This document shows, in pieces, positions 1 to 11,195 of a DNA stretch of 64,000 nucleotides. Positions within the stretch are counted from its first letter, which is position 1, and each line of letters begins with the position of its first letter. The position numbers and the translations under genes are program-made. The stretch is from Oidiodendron maius Zn (Eukaryota; Ascomycota; Leotiomycetes; Myxotrichaceae), in assembly GCA_000827325.1 (NCBI GenBank), contig KN832876.1:868001-932000 (forward strand), in the 5' to 3' direction. The notes beneath the pieces are model-generated. The model saw nothing but the letters and a program-made list of their open reading frames with translations. It had not been told where the DNA came from and ran no database searches.

Positions 1-2090
1 CAGGAGATAGATAAATACGTACCTTTATGAGATGATATCAAGTTGATCTTGAATCTATTTCCGTGATGGACGTTTCGTTCTTGATGGTTGTTGGACTTTG
101 CTCTTGTCAAGATGTGAAAGCGAAGATGTAATGGAGAAAAATAGTGAATTCCAGCCTTTCCTTTCGCTTGTAGATAATGTTGGATATACATTTTCCTTCT
201 CGTAGCCGTCACTAATTCTTACAGTGATCTCTTTGAACTGGCTCAATATTGCTTTGAGACAATGCAAGAAGAGGGCCTACATTCTGCTTAATATGTCACG
301 TAGCTATATATTACAAGGTAAAGTAACATGGAGTGCTCGTTCTCAACTCTTTGCCTAGTCACAAGGGATATCAGTCCCTGTGGAGGTTTCTATGAAGCGT
401 GTGAAGTACTTCATGCTGCAAGACAAGAAAGGTTGACCACGATCCCGCTTTACATTGAATACTTGTCGTCTACAAAGTTTTCTCTTCGCGCAAAGCTATG
501 CAAATAATGCCATGAAGTTAGACGATAATAGGCAGGAGTGTGCAACTGTCTTGAACTTCAGCTTGTATGTAGCTTTTTACTCGGAACCACAATTCCTCAT
601 TATGGCCACGGTTGAGAAGACATCGAGAGCCTTGCAACTAAGCCCAGTGACGATGGAATTCGGCTGTCAGGTTAGCGTTCAAGTGTCCCTCGCATTACGC
701 ACCATTTTAATGGCATTTGCCTTGGACTAGCTGCGGCGGCAGCTGACAGCAGTTCTCGTAGAGTGGGCGAGGCGCAGCGAGTAGTAAATAAGTGAGTCCC
801 GCCAGACGGATACCATCGGCGAGAAGGCAATGGGTCCTTCGAGCAAAGTGCGGCGGCGCAGTCGTTGTGTTATCATCGATAGTCAACCTGGCCGCAATCC
901 CATAGCTACTCTGGGCATAACTGTTGTACCAACTGCGCGTCGAGGCAAAGTCGAGGTTGACGATGGGCTGGTGATGCCGGAGGAGGACGTTTTTCTCGCG
1001 TATGGGCAATTTTGGTCAGCCTGAATGGCTCCGCCTCTTAAGGTTTCCTCTTGCATACAATTTCCACATAGCTCCCTTGGTCCCGTCAATCGCTAGTTCA
1101 TAAATGCTATGCGATCTTCAACAGCCGTCGCATTTAGATTTCTGGGTCGCCGCTTGTGCGTTTCCTCTACAGAAGCGTCCACTGAGCGGTGATTCCTCAT
1201 CAACCTCTCTAGCCGTGGTGGTGGGCTCCCTACGTCCCTCACATACGAGGTCACACATCGCCGAGGCTGGCGGGGTTGGCACAGCTTCGTCGTGATGTGC
1301 CAGAAACAGACAGTGCTTTAGTAGTGTAATCATAGTAGGTCTTACTCTATTGAGGCTCACGTTACGAGAGCCATCACCGAATCGAGGGTCGGACGAGTGT
1401 CGGGCGAGGGGCGAAGCCACTCCCATTGACCCGAATGCGGACATTGCCAGATTGGCACAGGGACGGCCACCGCCCCCCCAGATCGGCTGTACGTGGTACA
1501 GGGTATCAGGCATTGTGCGGGAGCAAGCTTGGACGTCCTCTTATCGGCTTCCGTTTGGCGGCACAGGATCCCAAAATACCTCTCGCCAGGGTAGCTGCAT
1601 CCCGTTAGCTATGCACGAACGCCATGTCTGTACATGGGGGCAGTGACATGGAGGGCAGTGGGTGAGTGGGACGAGGAAATACTACCACGGCCACACTCTC
1701 TCAAGCGGGAGAAGGTATATATAGAATGCGAGAGTGCTGGACTCACGGTCGGTCGGTATCTGTTACCTCTGATCTCTTCTCTGTTTTGCCTTTTGGGAGA
1801 TTTCTGATCCTTGCTTGCTGGAAGCTATATTCCTGCCATGGGTCGTGGCCAGAGCCAACCTCAGCGACAGTGACCTCGAGGGTGGTCTACTGGAATCTCA
1901 TCGACTCTTATATTCTTGAAGAAGGGAATCCTCTATCGATAGAAGGGGGTCGGTTCTATCTCGCAGAATCTCTTTTGGGTAGTCTTGAGGAGGCACACAA
2001 CTATCCTGCCATAACTGGGATATCATTCCTACTTTCCGGCTTCGAACTGTCACCGCCAACATCAATCACGCCTACACTTACTCCGATAAA
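1..2090. other. gene-poor left edge
   Basis: I see no gene I can support here. Several short open frames exist on both strands but none has family resemblance, a consistent splice pattern or coding-like codon bias. A GTACGT donor-like site on the minus strand near position 20 could belong to a gene running off the left edge, but the adjacent frame (55-267, minus) is not recognisable. Confidence 0.5.
1716..1723 (+). promoter_or_regulatory. TATA box candidate upstream of the 2091 gene
   Basis: A perfect TATATATA lies about 370 bases before the start codon of the membrane-protein gene. If used, the transcript would have a leader of roughly 340 bases, possibly with a leader intron. No other core promoter element is visible closer to the start. 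Confidence 0.35.
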
Positions 2091-2705
2091 ATGGCAGTCC
2101 TCTCGAGTTCGCATCTATCTATAATAGCAAGGTCAGATGTCACGACAACCATACCATCACAACTAATGGCAGCAACAAATGAAGCCATAACCTCACTCCC
2201 TGTTACTACACAAACGCCTACCATCACATCGGTCGTGAATGCGGCTACCACGCCAGCCAGAAATGGACTTAGCACAGGCGCAAAAGCCGGCATCGGCGTC
2301 TGTGTCACCATAATCGCCCTGAGCATCATCGGCATTTCCATATTCTTCGCCGTGAAACACGTACGGCACCGCAGACATGTATTGCGGATGCAGGCCCTAC
2401 GCCGCGAGAGCGAGAGGGGTATGCGTAACGTAGCAGCCTTCCAACTTGCGCTGCCTCCGCAGTTCCTAGAGCGTGAGGACACTTCGGGGCCGCCAAGGCC
2501 ACCACCCAAGCCTCCGAAGCCTGTGGCAAAGCCCGCGACCAAGAGAGGACTGTCGTGGATGAATGAGAAGGAGGTTGTGGTGGACTGGAAGGCTCATATG
2601 GGCAAGAGATTCTCAAGATGGAGAGAAACACCAGGTTTGAATGATTTTGACCCGCAATTGAAGAAGGCAGGGAGTTCAGTGGACACATCGGATTCTTGGG
2701 TGTAA
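2091..2705 (+). CDS. small single-pass membrane protein, Ser/Thr-rich ectodomain
   Basis: This 204-aa protein is not assigned to a named family. About 60 residues of Ser/Thr/Ala-rich sequence precede one hydrophobic segment (about residues 64-88, rich in Ile, Gly and Val). A basic stretch with several His and Arg (about 90-110) follows, then a proline-rich run (PPRPPPKPPKP) and a polar tail. The arrangement is common in fungal wall-sensor-like or mid2-like proteins: O-glycosylatable outside, positive-inside anchor, and a proline-rich tail able to bind SH3 domains. No N-terminal signal peptide is obvious, so the true start may lie in an upstream exon. The chosen ATG sits in a good context (AAAATGG). 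Function is inference only. Confidence 0.6.
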   Translation: MAVLSSSHLSIIARSDVTTTIPSQLMAATNEAITSLPVTTQTPTITSVVNAATTPARNGLSTGAKAGIGVCVTIIALSIIGISIFFAVKHVRHRRHVLRMQALRRESERGMRNVAAFQLALPPQFLEREDTSGPPRPPPKPPKPVAKPATKRGLSWMNEKEVVVDWKAHMGKRFSRWRETPGLNDFDPQLKKAGSSVDTSDSWV

Positions 2706-2967
2706 GATTTATGTAAATAGTTAAAGGAAAATTAACAAAAAATTCTAAAACTCACTCAAATATTTGGCACATACGGGTCACGATTTGACGAAGCCAATAT
2801 ATTGTAATGTGATAGCAGATATATGTAACGTCAAACAGTTTTGAAGGTCGAGATGCCAGTGCGTAACTACCTAGCAATGAAACAATCATCGTACATCCCC
2901 GTTGTATAAAGAGACGCGCATTAAAAACGCCATCTAGCAACAAACTTCCGTATAGCCTCCGTCTACC

Positions 2968-5900
2968 TCAGGGGACTTCCCCAGTAATGTACCCAATTTG
3001 TCTCTGTGTCATGCCCCTGCCTTGCAAAGAGCTCGCTAGTCTTGTCGAATTTTCGACTAAAGATTTCTGCATCTTTACCCTGGCCATCTCGCGCTCATGC
3101 AGCCTCTTGTCATATTTCTCTTGATCCTCACGCGACTGATTCTCAATGGCGAGTATAGCTCTGCGCCCGTCAGTCTCATGTCTGATTTTCGCTTCCATGT
3201 GCTCAATCTGAAGTGCATTACGCGTGCGCTCGGCTTCAAAGCCTTCTTGTTTCAGAGCCCGCTGGGTCGAGAGCTGTATGGCAGCTTGCGCTCGCAGCTG
3301 CTCTACTTCTCGCGTATGCCTTTCATCTAAATGTCGCATCCGTTCCGTTTCTGCCCGAGAATCTAGTCGCATTTGTGCCTCTGCGCGCTCTGCTAGGACT
3401 TGCATTGAGGCGTGAGCCTTCTCCCTCTCGGTTCGGATCTCAGCCGCCTTGGTAATCTCCATTATCTCGACATTTCGTAAAGCGGTTTGCCGCTTCAGTT
3501 CAAGTGCCGCCATGGCATCTTGGTGTTGTTCAGCCTTTTGCTTCCGCCGCAGCTTCTGGCGAATTGCTTCATTTTTGATGTATTCAGGGGCTCCACAATA
3601 GTCATCTGGCTGCTCAGCATCGACATCAGTGGCCCAGAACCGGTCAACAACCCTTTTGTTCTTAAGAGATCGAATAATAGACTCCTTTTGATCAGCAGGG
3701 CCTTGATATAGGTCCTTGTCTACATACTTCGTGAGCGAGTACGTGTATGTAGCATCTTCGTAAAAAAAACATTCCTCGTTCACATACTCCCACATGATTT
3801 TTAACAGGACGGGGAGTATCAACATTGGGTCTAGAGAGTCTAGGGCAAAGTGGAATATAGTTTTCTCCGACGTGTTTTCTGTGAGGATGCGAAGCTGGAT
3901 ATTAGCACCACCGGCTATTAAGCACTGAATCGCCTCTTCTAATAATATAGGGGTGGGAACTGGGCGACGATTTACAGCACTGAGGCAAAGTTCGGCTAGC
4001 GCGCTCCTTCCATTGTGACGGTCGCTAGGATAGTCTGGTTTGTGGCCGAATTTCATCAAAACACGCATTATGTCGCATCGTAACTCCCGGGCTGCATCAT
4101 GGAGACTGCCATCATCGCACTCGGCACCTGCTTGAAGGAGATATTCCATAATTGTTGTGTTACCTAAGCGGCTGGCCATAGAAAGAGGGGTGATGCCGTT
4201 CTGATCCGCGACTTTGACATCGGCAAACTTGGAAAGGAGTTTTGACACAATTTCCGAGCGATGGGATCGGATGGCAAGCATAAGAGGCGTAAGACCTGAC
4301 TTGGATTTGAAATTGACATTTGCTGCCATTATCAGCAAACAACCTAAACGCATTAGCAGAGAAAACTCACCTCCTGCGTCTATGAGCAACTCGATATTCA
4401 TGTTTGAAATAGCTTTTTCAGGTTGCTCAAGCGCCCAGCATAATATCGGCCACGGTTCTGACACCATGGTAGGACTAACTCCACGAGGCATCCACTGATT
4501 AGGATTATAACCTAGGTCCAGTAAGGCCTTTAAGACCTGATGCCTTTTTGGACATCGCTCCAATGCCATGAATAATACTGGCTCAAGAAGCAAATCTGGA
4601 TGTGCAAAGCCTGTTATGAAAACCCTGTCATCTCCATCTAACGAATCATTAAACACCTGTATAGCTCGCACAAGTGTTGTAGGCTCGCTGCACGTCTTGA
4701 AAATATATGGGATGGATATCGCCTTGCTATCAATTGTTGCTCCAGGGAGCAACTTTTTGAGAAGGTCAATATTCGCCTGCATGGCAGCTCGCTGCAGAGC
4801 TAGTCCTTGTTGATAGTTGACATCTGCTCCGTAATGTAGTAAGACATCCACGAATTCGTTTGCCAGCTGCCCGGGGGAGTCTTCAAGGTCTTGGACCGCA
4901 TTGGCAAGGGCTTCGCCGACAATTTCACCATTTGCACCACTCTCGAGGAGGAGTTTCACTATCGAAAGCCCTTCATGGGATCGCCAATTAAATCCAGTGG
5001 CAATTACCTCCTTGAACGCGGAAGAAATATGAGCAATTGCTTTTGGGCTTCCTAACAATAACTTCAAGGTTTCTCCGTCAAGAGCTCTCGCAGAGTTGGT
5101 TATAGACTCCCCTTCATCAAAGGCCTTATGGTCCAAGAGTAGCTTGACAAGCTGACGGTCTGTGGGCGCCTCCTTAGTAGCATAAGTGAGACTGCCCGAT
5201 ACTTGCTTATCGATTGACTTTCCGGCTTCGAGGAGATATTGCACAACCTGGTATCGTTTGTCCTTTGGAAGATAGGATGCTGATTTATAGGCTCTCGCAA
5301 GAACGCTTTGAGATGGCTTTTGTTCTAGTAAGAGACGTAATGTTTGGACAGATGAAGATTGGGCTGCAATATCGAGCGCCTCGCCATCATTCCATTCAAC
5401 CGAGGCTTCACCAATCGTACATAGTAACTCCGAAATCCCAAAATTGATATCTCCATCCCTTGCAATCTCCACCAAGGCCGCATTAACCGCATCTCCTCGA
5501 ACTCCAGCTTCTAGGAGTATTTGAACAATGAGATGACAAGATTTAGGGTCCTTTTGCTTTAGCGTCAAAGCACCTCCAAATGCACTAATAAAAGTTGGCA
5601 TAGAAGGCTTGTTGCATAATCTTCCCTCGATGAGGAGCCGCAGAATATCTCCTTGTCCAGAGCTAGCTGCACAGAGTACGGCCTGTCCCCTGAGGTGCTC
5701 TATAGATGCGCCGGATCGCAGTAGGGTCTCAGTAAGTTGGATATCGGAGGTATTAACAGCGGACACAAGAGCCTCCGAAATGATATTCCTCGGAATGCCG
5801 GATTTTAGGAGCCTTATAGCAATGGCATAACGATCCGAATTGTTCTTCAGCTGAGTGGCAGTCTGAAAGGCAGTCACTTTTGTGGCTGTAGACGGCATAA

Positions 5901-8534
5901 CATCTCGCGGAGTCAGAAGAATATCGAGAGCGTCGACGAACGCCTGCTCTACAACAGCAAGCATTGCCCGGCCATCGTTGAAGTTCACATCTGACTGCGG
6001 TAGCAGCAACTCTATAAGAGGAATAGCAGATTGGCCTTCCTTTATGATAGTTGAAAGGGCGATGCTGACAGGATCTTTGGGGGGTCCAGCCTTCAAGAGC
6101 TTTTCGCATAGAGAATATCTAGCTGGTTCATCAAGGCCGACAGCATAAAGAAAGGCCTTTGAAAAACTTTGAGGGCTTAAATTTTTGCTCAAGAGAAGAT
6201 CTGCGATGCCCGGATCGCGAATGCCCCAAATAACTGCCTCTCCGTCGATTGCATTTATGTCAGCTCCAGCCGCCAACAATATCTTAACGACGGAAAGGTT
6301 TGGATTGGGTGATGCAAGGACTAATTTGATCTCCATAACTAGGGCTTCATCCATTGCCTTTTGAGGTTTTACTTGTTCAAGGAGAAATTTCACCTTGTCT
6401 TTTCGATTGAAGTCCGTCAATTGAAGTTCCATCGCGCATTTTACAGCCTTCTCGACTGTAGTAGGATTCGGCAAGGTGCCAGTATCTTGAAGAACGATTT
6501 TAAAAGTCTCCATGTCGCCGTTTCTAGCAGCCAACTCTAAGGCGAGACCTCCAAGGAGGTTGATATTAGCTCTACCATCCCGACATAGTAGCAATAGGAG
6601 CTTCTTATCCTCAGGATAATGTTGCAGAAGTTCAATGACTGTCTGGGTTACCTCCGAGCTCCCTGCATCAGATTTTGTGGATGGGCCGAGAAGGAGGCGA
6701 ATAGTGTGGTACCTGGACTGCAAACTTCGAATATTCATCGCCATCGGAACCGCTATAGAACAACTGCGCGCGGATACCTTTCCCATGAGCAAAATCTCGA
6801 GAATTGTAACCAACCCTTGAGACGCAGTTGCGTAAAGAGTCTGGTCTGCAACCACGGCCCCATTGCGAATAAGGAGTTCGATGAGTTCGCGTGATTTAGG
6901 CTCATCACTGACTGCAGAAACTAACGCCTCATCCACAGCAGGTCCCTCAACTCCAGCACGCAGCAAAGTTTGAACTAGTGAGAAATGGATTTCCCTGCTA
7001 AGATTTGTCGGAATTGATGAGAACGCCGCTGAGAGCGAGGGTTTCGACGGCGCTCCATCCAACAGAATCTTCAACATTGGAATATAGCCCTTAGCAACGG
7101 CTATTTCAAGACAACGAGCAGAATCATAGTCTGTTGAGCATACCGGCTGTCCAGTTCGATCTCTTGCTGTGATCAACAATCTGGCAGTATCTAGGTCATC
7201 TCTCTCGGCAGCAAGTATAAGAAGCTCGCTGCAGCGCCTCCCAGAAGCACCATTGACAAGCAACTTTGACAAAATGATGACTTTGTCTGTAGAAGAAGCA
7301 GCGGTAGGGATAAGACACACAAGTTCGGAGGCAATTTCTTGTTTCAGCTTCTGCTCTTGGAGAAGTAGACCAAGAAGATCACCACGATTTTGTCGGACTG
7401 CATGAGCGACGGCCGCTGCACCGTTGTAATTGATGTCTGCATTATGAGCTAGGAGGAGCTGTATAATCCCAACATTGGCGAGCATCGTCGCCTTTATGAT
7501 TCCTTCGTGGACTGCATTGCCTAGAGGACCACCACACAATAATACCTCGATAAGTTCTTGATTTCCATTAATAAACTCAGATGGTGATGAGAAGACACGG
7601 TCAAGAATGCGGTTGACTGAAACGGGCGAAGGTGGGTTCCGGCCCATAATTATAGCGGTAGCGATCCCAGTATTGCCCATCTGAGCAGCGTGCATCAAGG
7701 CCGATGCATTTTCGTTGTCACCATCCGCTCCAGCCTGTACAAGACACAGTACTACCGGGAGCCATCCGTTATCAGCCGCCAGCAATAAACTGCGGGTAAC
7801 ACATGGCTCAGTAACCCTTTTCGGTGCTCGCAGGAGAAGGTTCACTAAGGCAAGATCCCCTCTCTGAGCAGCCTGCATAAATTCAGACTCATACTTTCTT
7901 GTGTCCGCCCCTGTTTGTTATTAGCGTACGAGTTAATGCTTTATCAAGAAGGACACTGACCATATTGCAATAGACACTCTGCCACAGTCAAGTCTCTTGC
8001 TTGGAGTGCGATGAGAAGAGACTCGTCGAGACTTTCTTGGCTAGGAGAAAATGGACCTAAGAGTTGAACAATGTCACTCCGATGTAATTTCGCTGCCCCT
8101 TGAAGAAGCCGGCCTGGCTGTTGGTTATCAGAGTTGCGGATTTTCGAGATGACCCCTGTGTTCCGCTTTTTAGGAACGTTTATATTTCCTTCAATGGCTC
8201 TGAATCGCCTGAGCAGAACTTCGAAGACTCCCGCTAAACCATTCTCACTAATAATTCTAGAAAGTGCTGCATATAACTCGTTGTAAGAATAGGTTGACGC
8301 TTTCGACGCCTTGGTGAAGGTTCTAGCGAGACGGTTTGGTGGAGCGTGGCCCTGTGAATCCTCTAATTTCAACTGCCCAAGGATGGCATCTGCTTTTCGC
8401 TCGTCATCTGAGACGCAAAAAGAAGGAGGCTGCCTTGGAGGGGACAGTTGGCTCGAATCAATGTCTTGCACGGCATTAACTCTTTGGGCTATCCTTTCGA
8501 GTCGTTGCAATTGCTGTGCTGATAGGCGACTCAT
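2968..8534 (-). CDS. giant degenerate-ankyrin protein with C-terminal coiled coil
   Basis: Two exons (8534-7961 and 7910-2968) flank a 50-nt intron (GTCAGT...AACAAACAG with a CTAAT branch-like site). Joined, they give 1838 aa without a stop. The junction restores an ankyrin-like stretch (LLQYGADTRKYE) that neither exon has alone, which supports the intron. Residues about 150-1380 are a long series of degenerate ankyrin units recurring in paired blocks (LL.AGA, ALV.A, LLL...). Canonical ankyrin repeats (TPLMLAIR, TPLSMASRLGN) occur at about 1380-1480. From about 1640 to the C-terminus the protein is a highly charged Glu/Arg/Gln-rich coiled coil. No catalytic domain is visible. Such proteins are intracellular protein-binding scaffolds, and the partner is unknown. 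It stands alone, transcribed away from the F-box gene region. Confidence 0.85.
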
Positions 8535-9500
8535 GCTAACGATTTTCGGATATTAATTCCAGTGGTGAGGTCTCCAGGGGGGAAGGTTGCAATATGACTG
8601 TCCAAACACATACCCAAGATAAGTGACGTGGTTAGCTCAGTTGATTAAAGGTTTAATATAGCGTCCTTTAGTGTTTCCAGAGCGAACGGTAGATGCTGAC
8701 GAATATCTCTCGGTCTTGAAGGATTTCAGGCTGCCGAGCCGGGATCCTTCTCGTTGGCGGCAGGGGTCCTATTGTGGCGATACGCCCTTGGCGATGATTT
8801 CTATTGACTGGAAGCAGGTCGTCCACGTCGAACCCTCCCAAGATCGTTAAATATACCTGCTGGCGGCGGGAATCATCGAGTTATGATAAGGATATTATTA
8901 TTAGTATAGCCCTCTGCAGAGCATGGCGCTAATTTCATCCACTTTTCTTGTGGAACTGTGTACGCAATACGGCGAGACGGGAGGAATATCAAAACGGGGA
9001 CCAGTTCGATATGAATATTTGTCTGTATGCTACAAAACGGCTGTTCGTTAGAGTAGAATCCAAGCAGACATGGTGGGTATATACCTTATAGTACAGCCTA
9101 GAAGAGGATGGGCAAGCCTACCCTTACTTTGGGTGGACATGTCGATTGTCACGTGATTACACACCATATCCAATCAGTTCAATATGTTCTATCCTTGTGG
9201 AGACCTCCATATGGAGGAGCAATAATCGCCATTCATCTAACTATAGTTTGAGGGGTCGGACGTTCAAAATTCAGAAGAAATATTGATTGACCAGAACGGA
9301 GAATATGATATCGGGTTTCCTGGCTTACCGACCATATTTGGCGGGGTCACTGCTACCCCGCGATTCGAACACGCTTCAGCAGAACAGGGCGGGTTAACAA
9401 TAACCGCCAATATGTCCTCATTTTCTATTATTGCAGAGGGTCTAGGCTGCAGTTCTAATCAGGTCGACTAATTCTCAAAGCTAAAGATAAATTTGTGCTC

Positions 9501-9507
9501 TATATAA
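9501..9507 (+). promoter_or_regulatory. TATA box (TATATAA) without an obvious gene
   Basis: A strong TATATAA sits before CT-rich, leader-like sequence containing a run ending CTCTGCAG (about 9630-9640), which resembles a leader-intron acceptor. The first ATG after it opens only a 28-codon frame. Confidence 0.35.
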
Positions 9508-9659
9508 GCCCCTTCTCATGTCTCTTTCTCAAGAGAATTGCAATACCTGAAACAGTGTGCGAAGTTCAAAAAAGCAGGAGCAGTTTCTTTCGATCCTAGA
9601 ATCTTTATCATATCTCTTCTTTTCTCTGCAGCTTCTTCTCACACTTTTACGTGATACCT

Positions 9660-9746
9660 ATGACGGTTGAAGAGCCAGCTGTCCCGGCCAGAACTCCTGA
9701 CGCACTGCGAGAGAGGTCAAGCCTGTATAATTTAGACTTGACTTAA
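9660..9746 (+). pseudogene. 28-codon ORF, possible truncated 5' end of a lost gene
   Basis: The frame starts at an ATG in the context CCTATGACG and runs 28 codons to TAA. It uses charged and small residues with several C- or G-ending codons, unlike the AT-rich surroundings. Together with the TATA box 150 bases upstream this looks like the intact start of a gene whose body is gone, or a very small peptide gene. I find no continuing exon with coding character downstream. Confidence 0.25.
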
Positions 9747-10460
9747 AGAACGAGGCTAATCAAATTACCACGGAATGTGAATAAGCGTAGAAGATCACAT
9801 ATGTGTAGCAGTTTTCAGCTCTTTCAAGGCAGAAATATTAACAGATTTCAATTTCGTTATGGGGACACTAATGACCTCTGCATGAAGGGTAAAAGCTGGC
9901 GATTAAATATCGCCGCTCTAGAACAGCAGCATATATGGGATGAACTTCATATCTGAATAATTTGTTGCTCGAGGCGGTATTTCCTTGGAATGTATTTCAG
10001 TCTAGGGCAAAATATTTTGGCTATGGTGCACAATACAAAAGTTATAGCAAATGTAATATGCAGATGATACCCCAGAATAACATAACTGAGAGCAAACTAC
10101 TATCTCCCAAAATTTATATATGCTTACTTATTTTAATCCTCTAAGAGAATAAAAGCCTTTTAGAGAAGCTTTCACATCTCCTCAATTGAGAATAAATGCC
10201 GTGAGGCCGTCCTATCGACAAGTCTGAAAACTTGAAGCAAAGTGCTGTATTACTGCAATCAAAAGGGCTAAGCACTCGTTCATTGATATTGTAAGAGACG
10301 TAGCGGAGATTAGGACTCTGGTTCTTGGCTAGAGGCAAGACTGGATCATGTAGGATTACAATTACCACTTATTCTAGAAGAGGAAGAATCCCAATGTCTT
10401 GAAATAAACGGGCCGTGAAATTACAAACTCGTAGTTAACTAGTTGCAAGCGCCAGGATGC

Positions 10461-11195
10461 CTAACAAGCGCTCCCTTCTCTTGCAACACTCTCCCAAAAC
10501 CTTCTAAGTCCCAAGACCTTCGCCCTTGTAGGAAGCTCCCTTTCTTTCTTCGCTGCTCTCCCCCATCTCGACTCCTTCTCCCTCTCTCCAGCCCTGCTAT
10601 CCTTAGCAAACTTCCGTGCTATCCTCCGCACATCTGGCCTCTGGTTCTCCGCCTCTGCGTCTCTAAAGTCCGACCCGCGGCGCCTCCACTCCTCTATCCA
10701 GCTCCGCAATACATCTTTCACTCTCTCACGTTCAATCCTGCGTTTCGTTTCTACCAGACTAGGCGCCAATCCCATATACCCTCCCTTATAATCCCTCCCC
10801 GCAGGCGCATTGCCCGCACAGTACCGGAAACACTCAGCAGGTAAGACGCCTCTGCCGACTAGACTCTCCGCGCTCGGCCGCCGAGAGAGTTGCCGGTTCA
10901 GCTTGATTTTTATCAAGTTTCGGCCCAGGTTTCGCGCTGTAAGTGTTGTACGCGTAACGTAGATACGCTGGCCCATGAGCTCCGAGAGCGGGGGACGGAT
11001 AGGGAGGTAACTGTTAAGAGTGACGAAGGCGCGATGTAGGCGTGAAGAGTGAAGAAGAGGGTCGAGAGAGAGCGTGCGGAGGAGGTGACATGTCCGGGAG
11101 CACGAAAGCAAGTCTGGAACGTCTAGATATGAGAGAATAAGGAGCAGGAGCTCAGGCGAGAGAAGGCAGAGGATGGAGGGGTTGATAGATTCCAT
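10461..11195 (-). CDS. F-box protein
   Basis: This single-exon protein has 244 aa. Residues about 8-50 read as an F-box (LLSPELLLLILSYLDVPDLL, followed by CSRTCHLLRTL), the roughly 45-residue motif that docks substrate receptors onto Skp1 in SCF ubiquitin ligases. The rest is Arg/Glu-rich with no recognisable WD40, LRR or Kelch substrate-binding repeat, and includes a basic helix-prone segment at about 145-215. The role is therefore presumed substrate adaptor with unknown target. The minus-strand ATG is followed directly by the F-box, as expected for a complete N-terminus. The gene has no close neighbours. Confidence 0.75.
   Translation of the reverse strand: MESINPSILCLLSPELLLLILSYLDVPDLLSCSRTCHLLRTLSLDPLLHSSRLHRAFVTLNSYLPIRPPLSELMGQRIYVTRTTLTARNLGRNLIKIKLNRQLSRRPSAESLVGRGVLPAECFRYCAGNAPAGRDYKGGYMGLAPSLVETKRRIERERVKDVLRSWIEEWRRRGSDFRDAEAENQRPDVRRIARKFAKDSRAGEREKESRWGRAAKKERELPTRAKVLGLRRFWESVAREGSAC

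Larger units (their letters stand above)
8535..10460. other. intergenic region with a possible gene remnant
   Basis: This is about 1.9 kb between the ankyrin gene start and the F-box gene end. It is mostly AT-rich. The only structure I can point to is the TATA box at 9501-9507 with a pyrimidine-rich leader and a 28-codon frame at 9660-9746, listed separately. Confidence 0.5.

Noticed and set aside
1118-1513. 131-codon minus-strand frame near the left edge
   Set aside because: Overlaps several frames on the other strand, has no recognisable family and no coding-like codon pattern.
1666-2124. 152-codon plus-strand frame before the membrane protein
   Set aside because: Spans the TATA box leader, ends inside the next gene in another frame, and resembles nothing known.
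8630-8700. tRNA-like A-box (TAGCTCAGTTG)
   Set aside because: No B-box, no acceptor stem pairing and no cloverleaf can be drawn downstream.
9341-9375. GATTCGAAC segment resembling a reverse-strand T-arm
   Set aside because: No matching D-arm, anticodon arm or acceptor stem within tRNA distance.
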